Shown here piece by piece: positions 32,023 to 37,670 of a stretch of 37,670 nucleotides of DNA (position 1 is the stretch's first letter; each line of letters begins with the position of its first letter). Source of the stretch: Bryobacterales bacterium (GTDB lineage: Bacteria > Acidobacteriota > Terriglobia > Bryobacterales > Bryobacteraceae); the NCBI GenBank assembly GCA_009697505.1, contig SHUD01000023.1, positions 1-37,670 of the forward strand, in the 5' to 3' direction. A program made the translations under genes and the position numbers. The notes beneath the pieces were generated by a model that worked only from the letters and a program-made list of their open reading frames with translations, ran no database searches and was not told the DNA's origin.

Positions 32023-32931
32023 ATGAGTCTGCTCATTTCGATTCTTCTTTCCGACATCCTGCCCATCTTTGCCATCGCCAGCGCCGGCTTTCTGCTGGCG
32101 CGCTTTGCCGCGGTGGAGGTGAAGACGGTGTCGCGCGTGGTCTTCTACGCGCTCCTGCCGTGCCTGGCGTTCCGGATGCTGGTGGCCTATGACCAGCCGG
32201 GCACTCTGGTGGGCCGGCTGATGCTGCTGGCGGCCCTGATCATGGCCGCGATGGCGGCGCTGGGTTACGTGGCGGGTAAAGGTTTTGGGCTGGGCGGCAA
32301 GCACCTCCGCTCATTTCTGATGGTGGTGATGTTCTCCAACAGCGGCAACTACGGCCTGCCGGTGGTACGCTTCGCCTTTGGTCCGGAAGCGCTCACGGAT
32401 GCCACCGTCTTTTTCTTGACGGGCTCCGTGCTTACGTATCTCGCCGCTTCCTTTTTCGCCGGCAGCCACCGCGGGCGGCTGGCGGGGGCACTCGAAAAGG
32501 TATGGCGCATGCCTTCGCTCTACGGCGTAGCCGCGGCCCTGCTGGTGCGGGCGGCCGGATGGCAGGTTCCCCAGGGTCTGCTGCGGCCCGTGGAGATGCT
32601 GAGCGATTCCGCGCTTCCGGTCATGATCCTGGTGCTGGGGATGCAACTGGAGCGCGCCGTCTGGCCCGCGCGTCCGGGAATCGTGATGCTGGCCGTGGGC
32701 ATTTCGCTGCTGGTGACGCCGTTTGTGGCGCTGGGTCTGGCGGCGTTGCTGGGCATCACGGGTCCGGCCCGGCAGGCGGCCGTAGTCCTCTCCTCCATGC
32801 CGGTGGCGGTGATGACCACGATCCTGGCGCTGGAATTCGAAATGTCCCCCGAGTTCGCCACCAGCGCCGTGTTCCTCTCGACCGTGTTGAGCCCGCTCAC
32901 GCTGGCGCCGCTCATCGCGTACTTGCAGTAG
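32023..32931 (+). CDS. AEC-family (auxin efflux carrier-like) transporter
   Basis: A 302-aa integral inner-membrane protein with about ten hydrophobic segments. The pattern (N-terminal half FAIASAGFLLARFAAVEVKTVSRVVFYALLPCLAFRML; NSGNYGLPVVRFAFG, the AEC 'NxGxxGLP' motif; C-terminal half VVLSSMPVAVMTTILALEF) is that of the AEC family, which exports organic acids or auxin-like compounds in bacteria. The substrate cannot be told. A weak TATACT box occurs near 31957. The last five codons and the stop are duplicated downstream (32932-32946). Confidence 0.9.
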   Translation: MSLLISILLSDILPIFAIASAGFLLARFAAVEVKTVSRVVFYALLPCLAFRMLVAYDQPGTLVGRLMLLAALIMAAMAALGYVAGKGFGLGGKHLRSFLMVVMFSNSGNYGLPVVRFAFGPEALTDATVFFLTGSVLTYLAASFFAGSHRGRLAGALEKVWRMPSLYGVAAALLVRAAGWQVPQGLLRPVEMLSDSALPVMILVLGMQLERAVWPARPGIVMLAVGISLLVTPFVALGLAALLGITGPARQAAVVLSSMPVAVMTTILALEFEMSPEFATSAVFLSTVLSPLTLAPLIAYLQ

Positions 32932-32946
32932 GCGTACTTGCAGTAG
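32917..32946. repeat. 15-bp tandem duplication of a stop codon region
   Basis: GCGTACTTGCAGTAG occurs twice without a gap (32917-32931, 32932-32946). The first copy is the end of the AEC gene (A-Y-L-Q-stop), so the gene has two in-frame stops. Confidence 0.95.
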
Positions 32947-32993
32947 GCCGCGCGAGCGCCTGACGCCGGACTTCCGCCGTTGAGCGAAGGGCG

Positions 32994-33308
32994 CTAAGCC
33001 ACGCGCCGCGACGGTGGTTTGATGCGGAAGTCAACCTCCAGGCCCGCATCGGAAAGCATGTTCACCAGCGTGTCTAGCGAGAACCTGCTGATCTTTCCGC
33101 GAGTCAGATCGGAGACCCTGGGCTGACTCACCTTCAGGCGCTTGGCGGCGTCTGCCTGGGTCAAGCCTTCCTTTTCGATATACTTCCGCAGCGCCGTCAT
33201 CATTTGGGATCGGATCCGCAAATTACGGGACTCGGCGGGCGAGAAACCGAGGTCGGTGAAGACATTGCCGCCGCCCTTTGTGATCATCGTTCCGTTGATC
33301 GATTTCAT
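32994..33308 (-). CDS. higA: HigA-like XRE antitoxin
   Basis: A 104-aa antitoxin with a helix-turn-helix (LTQADAAKRLKVSQPRVSDLTRGKISRF, residues about 50-78), the XRE/HigA-type DNA-binding domain, and a short N-terminal region facing the toxin. The start ATG 33308 would overlap the restored toxin stop as ATGA. The order toxin-then-antitoxin is the higBA order. It probably binds the toxin and represses the shared promoter. Confidence 0.85.
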   Translation of the reverse strand: MKSINGTMITKGGGNVFTDLGFSPAESRNLRIRSQMMTALRKYIEKEGLTQADAAKRLKVSQPRVSDLTRGKISRFSLDTLVNMLSDAGLEVDFRIKPPSRRVA

Positions 33309-33648
33309 GTCCGTCCTCTTCTCCCTTCCAGCATCGTGGTGTACGCTTCTTGCCTATGTCGATGTCGGCCTTGCGTGTTGCCCGAGTCTTCTTGACGAAA
33401 GCATGCGGCACATAGACTGCCTCTTCGAATCGGGCGACGTAGAAAACCCGAAACTCGTTGTCGCCGTGAAGCCGAATCTCCATCACGCCCGCGCCGATAT
33501 CCGGCATCGGTTTGAAATCCGCCGGGGTCTCGCCGCGTTGGACCAAGTCCAACTGGTAGCCCGCATCTGAACGAATGTCAGCGGGAGCGGTCCGCAATCG
33601 AGATAAGCTGTCACCAAGCCAGATGATCGGTGGCAAGCTCGACACCAC
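33223..33648 (-). CDS. higB: HigB/Gp49-like toxin with shifted C-terminus
   Basis: A phage Gp49/HigB-like (DUF891) toxin, related to mRNA interferases. Visible motifs are IIWLGDSLSRLRTAPADIRSDAGYQLDLVQRGETPADFKPMPDIGAGVMEIRL, DNEFRVFYVARFEEAVYVPHAFVKKT and KADIDIGKKR. The start is GTG 33648 (or GTG 33645), just after a TATAAT box. At about 33341-33346 one base seems missing: the open frame runs on to 33223, overlapping higA for 86 nt, whereas the alternative frame gives YTTMLEGRRGRT and a TGA overlapping the higA ATG. Only the last ~12 residues would differ, so activity may be kept. Confidence 0.75.
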   Translation of the reverse strand: MVSSLPPIIWLGDSLSRLRTAPADIRSDAGYQLDLVQRGETPADFKPMPDIGAGVMEIRLHGDNEFRVFYVARFEEAVYVPHAFVKKTRATRKADIDIGKKRTPRCWKGEEDGHEIDQRNDDHKGRRQCLHRPRFLARRVP

Positions 33649-33652
33649 CTCT

Positions 33653-33658
33653 ATTATA
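33653..33658 (-). promoter_or_regulatory. -10 box of higBA, leaderless type
   Basis: On the minus strand TATAAT (33658-33653) ends 5 nt before GTG 33648, so transcription would begin at or near the start codon. A palindrome GATATATC lies at 33667-33674 and may be part of the operator. No clear -35 box. Confidence 0.5.
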
Positions 33659-33723
33659 CAAGATTGGATATATCTATCGTGCTGGAGCTTTGTGAAGGTT
33701 TGGGTGTGGGCTTATGCTAGAAA

Positions 33724-33800
33724 TGGTCGGGGCGAGAGGATTCGAACCTCCGGCCTCCTGGTCCCGAACCAGGCGCTCTACCAGGCTGAGCCACGCCCCG
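33724..33800 (-). tRNA. tRNA-Pro (anticodon CGG)
   Basis: Minus-strand tRNA of 77 nt including an encoded CCA (complement of TGG at 33724-33726). Acceptor arm CGGGGCG pairs with CGCCCCG, the D-arm is GCTC/GAGC, the anticodon stem CCTGG/CCAGG closes loop TTCGGGA (anticodon CGG), and the T-arm is GGAGG-TTCGAAT-CCTCT. Discriminator is A. CCG codons are frequent in this GC-rich DNA. Confidence 0.95.
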
Positions 33801-33939
33801 ACGAAGGAAAAGCCAGCCTAGGCCAAGGTGAACTGCGCATTGGGCCTTTCGGGATCACTGCCGACTCTCGCTCAGTATAGCATCCTGTCTGGCAGGACTG
33901 CCCAAAAGAAGCTCGCGAAAAAGTGGTTTCATAGAGCGT

Positions 33940-34797
33940 ATGGCACAATCTCCCGCCGCCCCGTTCACGGCCGCTCCGTTTACGTTAGAGGGCAAGACCG
34001 CGCTGGTGACCGGCTCCGGCCGCGGCATCGGACGCGCCGTGGCGCGCCAGTTGGCTTCCTGCGGCGCCTCGGTGATGCTGACGGACATCGATCCGGCGCC
34101 GCTTGAAGAAACAGCGACCGAGCTAGGGGCTCACGCCCGTTTCCTCGCCGGAGATCTGACCGCGCCCGATTTTCCGCAGCGGCTGGTGGACGCCACGATC
34201 GCCGCGTTCGGGTCGCTCGATATCATCGTCAACAACGCCGGCTATGTGTGGGACAACGTCATCCAGAAAATGACCGACGAGCAGTTTCAGGCCATGCTGA
34301 ATATCCACCTGGTTGCGCCCTTCCGGGTTCTGCGCGCGGCCTCGCCATGGATTCGCGACGCCGCCAAGCGGGAAGCCGCCGAGGGCCGCCGCGTGATGCG
34401 CAAGGTGGTGAACATCACGTCCGTGTCCGGTGTGGACGGCATCCCCGGGCAAGCCGGCTATGGGGCGGGGAAGGCGGGCATCAACGGGCTCACCAAGGTG
34501 CTGGCCAAGGAGTGGGGCCGCTACAACGTCAACGTGAATTCGGTTGGCTTCGGCCTGATCGACACGCGCCTGATTCAGCCTATAGACAAGAACGCGCCGC
34601 CGGTGATCGAGATGGCGGGCCGCCAAATTCCGGTGGGCGCGTCGCCGGCGCTGCTGGACGCCGCCAAGGCCGCCTGCCCGCTGGGGCGCATCGGCACGGT
34701 GGAGGAAGCCGCGGGCGCGGTTCTGTTCTTCTGCTCGCCTCTATCGGACTACGTTTCCGGCGAGATCCTGATCGTCAGCGGCGGCGCGCGCGGCTAG
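33940..34797 (+). CDS. Short-chain dehydrogenase/reductase (FabG-like)
   Basis: A 285-aa classical SDR. Nucleotide-binding TGSGRGIG at 24-31, NNAG at 98-101, catalytic Ser in NITSVSG (about 161-163) and the Y174-GAGK178 pair are intact. It resembles 3-oxoacyl-ACP reductases, but the final tail (ASPALLDAAKAACPLGRIGTVEEAAGAVLFFCSPLSDYVSGEILIVSGGARG) is common to many SDRs, so the substrate is open. It has a 57-nt convergent overlap with the 3-methyladenine glycosylase gene. Confidence 0.9.
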   Translation: MAQSPAAPFTAAPFTLEGKTALVTGSGRGIGRAVARQLASCGASVMLTDIDPAPLEETATELGAHARFLAGDLTAPDFPQRLVDATIAAFGSLDIIVNNAGYVWDNVIQKMTDEQFQAMLNIHLVAPFRVLRAASPWIRDAAKREAAEGRRVMRKVVNITSVSGVDGIPGQAGYGAGKAGINGLTKVLAKEWGRYNVNVNSVGFGLIDTRLIQPIDKNAPPVIEMAGRQIPVGASPALLDAAKAACPLGRIGTVEEAAGAVLFFCSPLSDYVSGEILIVSGGARG

Positions 34798-35346
34798 TCG
34801 CTGTGAGCCAAGCCCACTCACGTAGCGGTTGCCCTTAATGAAAAAGCGCAGCGGCAGGCCGTCCGCCTTTTTGATTCCAATGCGTGGAGAAACGCCGATC
34901 TCGAATGTTAAGGGCCGCTCCGGCGCGCACACGGTCTCCGGCGTGCACACAGTTAAAGACCCGCGGGTCAGATCCACGCCGTAATGTTCCAGCGTGATCC
35001 CCAGTGCCCGCGTAAGCCTGCCGGGGCCGTTGGTGGGGAGAGTCACGTCCGCGATCGGTTCCACCGCGCGAAGCAGCACGCAGCCGGCATTGCCCGTGCG
35101 TTCCACGGCGATATTCAAACAGTGATGCATCCCGTAGATCAGATACACGTAGGCGTGCCCTGGGGGGCCGAAAAGTACTTGCGTGCGAGGTGTCAGCCCG
35201 CGCGCCGAGTGCGCCGCGGCATCGTTTTCGCCGAGGTAGGCTTCCACTTCCACAATGCGCGCCGACGCTGTCCCGTGCCGCAGAATGGCTCCGAGAAGGT
35301 CGCGCGCCACCTCCACCGCGGGCCGCGCATAAAATGCGCGGGTCAT
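34741..35346 (-). CDS. 3-methyladenine DNA glycosylase (AAG/MPG type)
   Basis: Base-excision repair enzyme removing 3-methyladenine and other alkylated or deaminated purines. Family segments: RDLLGAILRHG, ARIVEVEAYLGENDAAAHSARG (catalytic Glu), NxxxFGPPGHAYVYLIYGMHHCLNI, GCVLLRAVEPI, NGPGRLTRALGI and RIGIKKADGLPLRFFIKGNRYVSG. About 20 residues (from LGSQRLAA on) lie in the SDR's 3' end and look like an extension beyond the usual family end, with a natural stop only at 34741. The start is ATG 35346 or, five codons upstream, ATG 35361. Confidence 0.9.
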   Translation of the reverse strand: MTRAFYARPAVEVARDLLGAILRHGTASARIVEVEAYLGENDAAAHSARGLTPRTQVLFGPPGHAYVYLIYGMHHCLNIAVERTGNAGCVLLRAVEPIADVTLPTNGPGRLTRALGITLEHYGVDLTRGSLTVCTPETVCAPERPLTFEIGVSPRIGIKKADGLPLRFFIKGNRYVSGLGSQRLAARAAADDQDLAGNVVR

Positions 35347-35381
35347 GGGAGCGCTCCGCATACTACACTAAATAGTTTCGC

Positions 35382-35942
35382 ATGCGATTATTCGTGGCTA
35401 TCGATATTCCCGACGCCGTCCGGGCCGCGCTCGAGGCCTTTCAGCGGCTTCTGCGGCCCACCGCGAAGTTGAGTTGGAGCGCTGTGGCGAATCTGCATAT
35501 CACCACCAAGTTCATCGGCGAGTGGCCCGAGGACCGCATCGCGGATGTGACGCTCGCGCTGGGGACGGTGCCGGTGGCGGGTCCCATCGAAATTCGCGTA
35601 AAAGGCATTGGCTGGTTTCCCAACGAGCGCCGGCCACGGGTGTTCTGGGCCGGCGTCGAAGGCGGTGAGGCATTGCGCGCGCTGGCGCGAGACACCGGGC
35701 AGGCGGTAGCCGCGCTGGGAGTTCCCGCCGAAGGCCGGCCGTACTCGCCTCATCTGACCCTGGCGCGTATCCGTGAAACTGTGCCCCATGAAACGGTTCC
35801 TCTGGAAGCGCTCCAGGAGAAGCTGCGGATGCTTCCCGCCGGCTGCGGCTACGATTTTGGCGTCTTCCGCGCCACCCGCTTTTTCCTCTATCTTTCCCGC
35901 GGCGGCAAGTACACGCAGCTCGCCGGGTTTCCCTTGGAGTAG
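35382..35942 (+). CDS. thpR: RNA 2',3'-cyclic phosphodiesterase
   Basis: 2H phosphoesterase acting on 2',3'-cyclic RNA ends (formerly 2'-5' RNA ligase). Two HxT motifs are present: H39-I-T-T42 in NLHITTKFIGEW and H124-L-T126 in YSPHLTLARI. The 186-aa length is typical. It opens a plus-strand cluster thpR-plsY-gpsA, with 2 nt to the plsY ATG, so co-transcription is likely. It diverges from the glycosylase gene across 35 nt. Confidence 0.92.
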   Translation: MRLFVAIDIPDAVRAALEAFQRLLRPTAKLSWSAVANLHITTKFIGEWPEDRIADVTLALGTVPVAGPIEIRVKGIGWFPNERRPRVFWAGVEGGEALRALARDTGQAVAALGVPAEGRPYSPHLTLARIRETVPHETVPLEALQEKLRMLPAGCGYDFGVFRATRFFLYLSRGGKYTQLAGFPLE

Positions 35943-35944
35943 TG

Positions 35945-36544
35945 ATGCTTGGATTGCTTGCCGTCGCGGTTGCTTACTTGCTGGGTTCGGTGCCCTTCGG
36001 ATATCTGCTGGTGAAGTGGTCCAGCGGCGCGGATGTGCGCGAAGCCGGCAGCGGGAACATTGGAGCCACGAATGTCTTCCGCACAGCGGGGCGCGGCGTT
36101 GGCTTGGCAACCCTGTTGCTTGATATGGGGAAGGGCTTCGCGGCCGTGTGGGTGGCTGCCCAGCTTGCCGGCGGTGCCGCGGAGTGGACCAGTCTGGCCG
36201 CGCTGGCCGTCCTGGCGGGACACTCGTATCCGGTGTTCTTGAAATTCCAGGGCGGTAAGGCCGTGGCGAGTTTAGTGGGAGCGTTTGCCTTCTTGACACC
36301 GTTGCCTTTGGCCGCGGTGACGATTGTGTTTGCCGCGACGCTAGCCGTCACCCGCCGTGTTTCGGCGGGGTCGATTTTGGGCGCCGCCGCATTTCCATTC
36401 GGGGTGTGGCTGATTCTCCATCCCCCTTTTCAAATCACGGCCGCCGCGTTTGTGGCGGGAGCGTTCGTCATCTACCGCCATGAATCCAACTGGAAGCGCC
36501 TGCGCTCGGGAACCGAGGATGTTTTCTCGTGGAGCGCCAAGTGA
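35945..36544 (+). CDS. plsY: Glycerol-3-phosphate acyltransferase PlsY
   Basis: Polytopic membrane enzyme that acylates glycerol-3-phosphate using acyl-phosphate, opening phospholipid synthesis. Motifs are GSVPFGYLLVKWSSGADVREAGSGNIGATNVFR (the GSGNIGATN motif), LLDMGKGFAAV and GGKAVASLVGAFAFL. About 199 aa. ATG 35945 follows GGAG at 6 nt and lies 2 nt after the thpR stop; an in-frame GTG at 35942 is less likely. Adjacent gpsA makes its substrate. Confidence 0.93.
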   Translation: MLGLLAVAVAYLLGSVPFGYLLVKWSSGADVREAGSGNIGATNVFRTAGRGVGLATLLLDMGKGFAAVWVAAQLAGGAAEWTSLAALAVLAGHSYPVFLKFQGGKAVASLVGAFAFLTPLPLAAVTIVFAATLAVTRRVSAGSILGAAAFPFGVWLILHPPFQITAAAFVAGAFVIYRHESNWKRLRSGTEDVFSWSAK

Positions 36545-37536
36545 CTTTAGCCATTCTGGGCGGAGGCAGTTGGGGCACGGCGCTGGCCGTGGTGCTCGCG
36601 CCTCGCTTCGCAAGCATACGTCTGTGGGTCTTCGAGCAGGACCTGGCCGCGCGCATGGCAGGGTCGCGCGAAAACGACGTCTATTTGGCGGGAATTCGCA
36701 TTCCGGACAACGTCAGTGTCGTCTCGGACCTCAGTGCCGTGATCGACGGCGCGCGCATCCTGTTGTGTGTCGTGCCCTCCAGGCACGCGCGCCATCTTTA
36801 CGAGCGCATTGTTCCCCGGCTCGACCCAGCGATGATCTTTGTCAGCGCGACCAAAGGACTCGAGAACGAAACCCTATTGCGGATGTCGCAGGTCTTGGGC
36901 GAGACCGCCGGACGCGAAGCCCGCATCGCCGTGCTCTCCGGTCCGACCTTTGCCAGGGAAGTGGCCCAGGGCGAGCCAGCGGCCGTGGTCATCGCGTCGA
37001 GTGACGCGGAAGTTGCCGGCGCGGTGCAGGCCGCGTTCTCCGGCCCGACGTTCCGTCTTTACACCAATACGGATGTGGCCGGCGTCGAAGTTGGCGGAGC
37101 ATTGAAGAACGTGATCGCGATCGCGGCGGGAGTGGTGCAAGGGCTCGGGCTGGGCAACAATACACAGGCCGCGTTGATCACGCGCGGGCTCGCGGAGATC
37201 ACCCGATTAGCCGTGGCGATGGGCGCGCAGCCCATGACGCTGGCGGGACTGGCCGGGCTGGGCGATCTGGTGCTCACTTGTAGTGGCGAATTAAGCCGCA
37301 ACCGGCGTGTGGGCATCGAACTGGCGCGCGGCAAGACATTAGCGGAGGTTACCGCATCCACTCCGATGATCGCCGAGGGCGTGGAGACCTGCCGCGCCGC
37401 CGTGACTTTGGGCGCCAGGCATGGCGTGGACTTGCCCATCATTCGACACATGGACGCGGTGCTGCATCACGGCGAAGACCCTCGCGATGCGGTTCGCGAC
37501 CTGATGGAGCGCTCGCTTAAGGGCGAGTGTCGGTAG
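36541..37536 (+). CDS. gpsA: Glycerol-3-phosphate dehydrogenase [NAD(P)+]
   Basis: Makes sn-glycerol-3-phosphate from dihydroxyacetone phosphate for phospholipid synthesis. The Rossmann motif GGGSWGTALA opens the protein, with PSRHARHL, SATKGLE, LSGPTFAREVAQGEPAAVVIAS, the catalytic Lys in VGGALKNVIAIAAGV, GLAGLGDLVLTCSGELSRNRRVG and PMIAEGVETC. I choose GTG 36541, overlapping the plsY stop (GTGA) with GGAG 7 nt upstream; GTG 36529 adds four residues and lies inside plsY. plsY-gpsA is a functional pair in glycerolipid synthesis. Confidence 0.94.
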   Translation: MTLAILGGGSWGTALAVVLAPRFASIRLWVFEQDLAARMAGSRENDVYLAGIRIPDNVSVVSDLSAVIDGARILLCVVPSRHARHLYERIVPRLDPAMIFVSATKGLENETLLRMSQVLGETAGREARIAVLSGPTFAREVAQGEPAAVVIASSDAEVAGAVQAAFSGPTFRLYTNTDVAGVEVGGALKNVIAIAAGVVQGLGLGNNTQAALITRGLAEITRLAVAMGAQPMTLAGLAGLGDLVLTCSGELSRNRRVGIELARGKTLAEVTASTPMIAEGVETCRAAVTLGARHGVDLPIIRHMDAVLHHGEDPRDAVRDLMERSLKGECR

Positions 37537-37543
37537 TAAGTCA

Positions 37544-37584
37544 ATCTGTCCGGTTTTGTTCACACGTGATCTGTCCGGTTTCGT
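37544..37584. repeat. 16-bp direct repeats, possible IS terminus
   Basis: ATCTGTCCGGTTTTGT (37544-37559) and ATCTGTCCGGTTTCGT (37569-37584) differ at one base, with a 25-nt period, beginning 8 nt after the gpsA stop. Repeated short terminal motifs of this kind occur at ends of some insertion sequences (for example IS21-type). The element itself is outside the window, so this is tentative. Confidence 0.5.
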
Positions 37585-37634
37585 CTATTCACCCCGTTGC
37601 ACCTCTACGGCTGGCCGAAGGAGGTTTTCTGGTT

Positions 37635-37670
37635 TTGGTTCGCAAGAAAGGAACAGTCGTCGGAGCGGTG
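37635..37670 (+). CDS. Possible 5' end of an ORF at the window edge
   Basis: AAGGAGG (about 37618-37624) precedes TTG 37635, which opens VRKKGTVVGAV to the window end. A basic start of this kind after terminal repeats would fit a transposase, but only 12 codons are visible. Confidence 0.25.
   Translation, partial: MVRKKGTVVGAV

Overview
The window reads as chromosomal DNA of a high-GC Acidobacteriota bacterium, most likely of the Bryobacterales/Solibacter type. Reasons are the many small secreted proteins of unknown function, tandem families of a DGQPDIQGIWTNP-type secreted protein, frequent TTG/GTG starts, TATACT boxes close to start codons, and palindromic GGCT-AA-AGCC intergenic repeats. 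No 16S rRNA is present, so this placement is inference from gene content.

Layout. (1) 929-4841 is a canonical translation block: rplM-rpsI, a strong hairpin, then rpsB-tsf-pyrH-frr, with a clear sigma70 promoter ahead of rplM. (2) 4849-5670 is a TacA/TacT-type toxin-antitoxin pair with a perfect 23-bp palindromic operator. (3) 5715-9463 holds an M16 peptidase pair (one with HxxEH, one without) and a secreted protein. (4) 9438-12114 is a two-gene signalling unit: a REC-HisKA_2 kinase followed by a REC-PAS-pseudokinase-pseudoREC protein. (5) 12192-14222 is a tandem duplication of a secreted family. (6) 14502-15121 is a RelE-like toxin pair with a decayed toxin copy beside it. (7) 15205-17481 has two secreted cupins around a secreted metallo-beta-lactamase-fold hydrolase. 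(8) 17782-24627 has a small Cys-rich protein, fumarylacetoacetase, a large secreted M11-like metalloprotease, and a coupled cysS / Cys-Met PLP enzyme pair.

(9) 24643-29144 is a scarred accessory region. A radical-SAM remnant abuts an ATPase remnant on the opposite strand. A ParE/RelE toxin is frameshifted beside an intact AbrB-type antitoxin. A UDP-glucuronate epimerase and a group-4 glycosyltransferase look like an exopolysaccharide locus, followed by truncated asparagine-synthase-like and nucleotide-sugar dehydrogenase pieces meeting at one point. (10) 29375-31270 is an orphan soxC-soxD pair closed by a GNRA-loop hairpin. (11) 31294-33648 has a REC-GGDEF remnant, a tiny Flp-pilin-like ORF, an AEC-type transporter and a HigBA-type pair whose toxin carries a late 1-nt frameshift. 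(12) tRNA-Pro(CGG), then SDR, 3-methyladenine glycosylase, thpR, plsY and gpsA. The window ends in a direct repeat that may be the edge of an insertion sequence.

Main themes: four toxin-antitoxin modules, two with single-nucleotide lesions in the toxin; at least two junctions where oppositely oriented gene fragments meet; and a kinase/pseudokinase pair. I found no CRISPR array and no clearly complete new defence system. The best candidates for new biology are the pseudokinase scaffold, the near-identical 5' segments of the tandem secreted paralogs, and the small orphan proteins.
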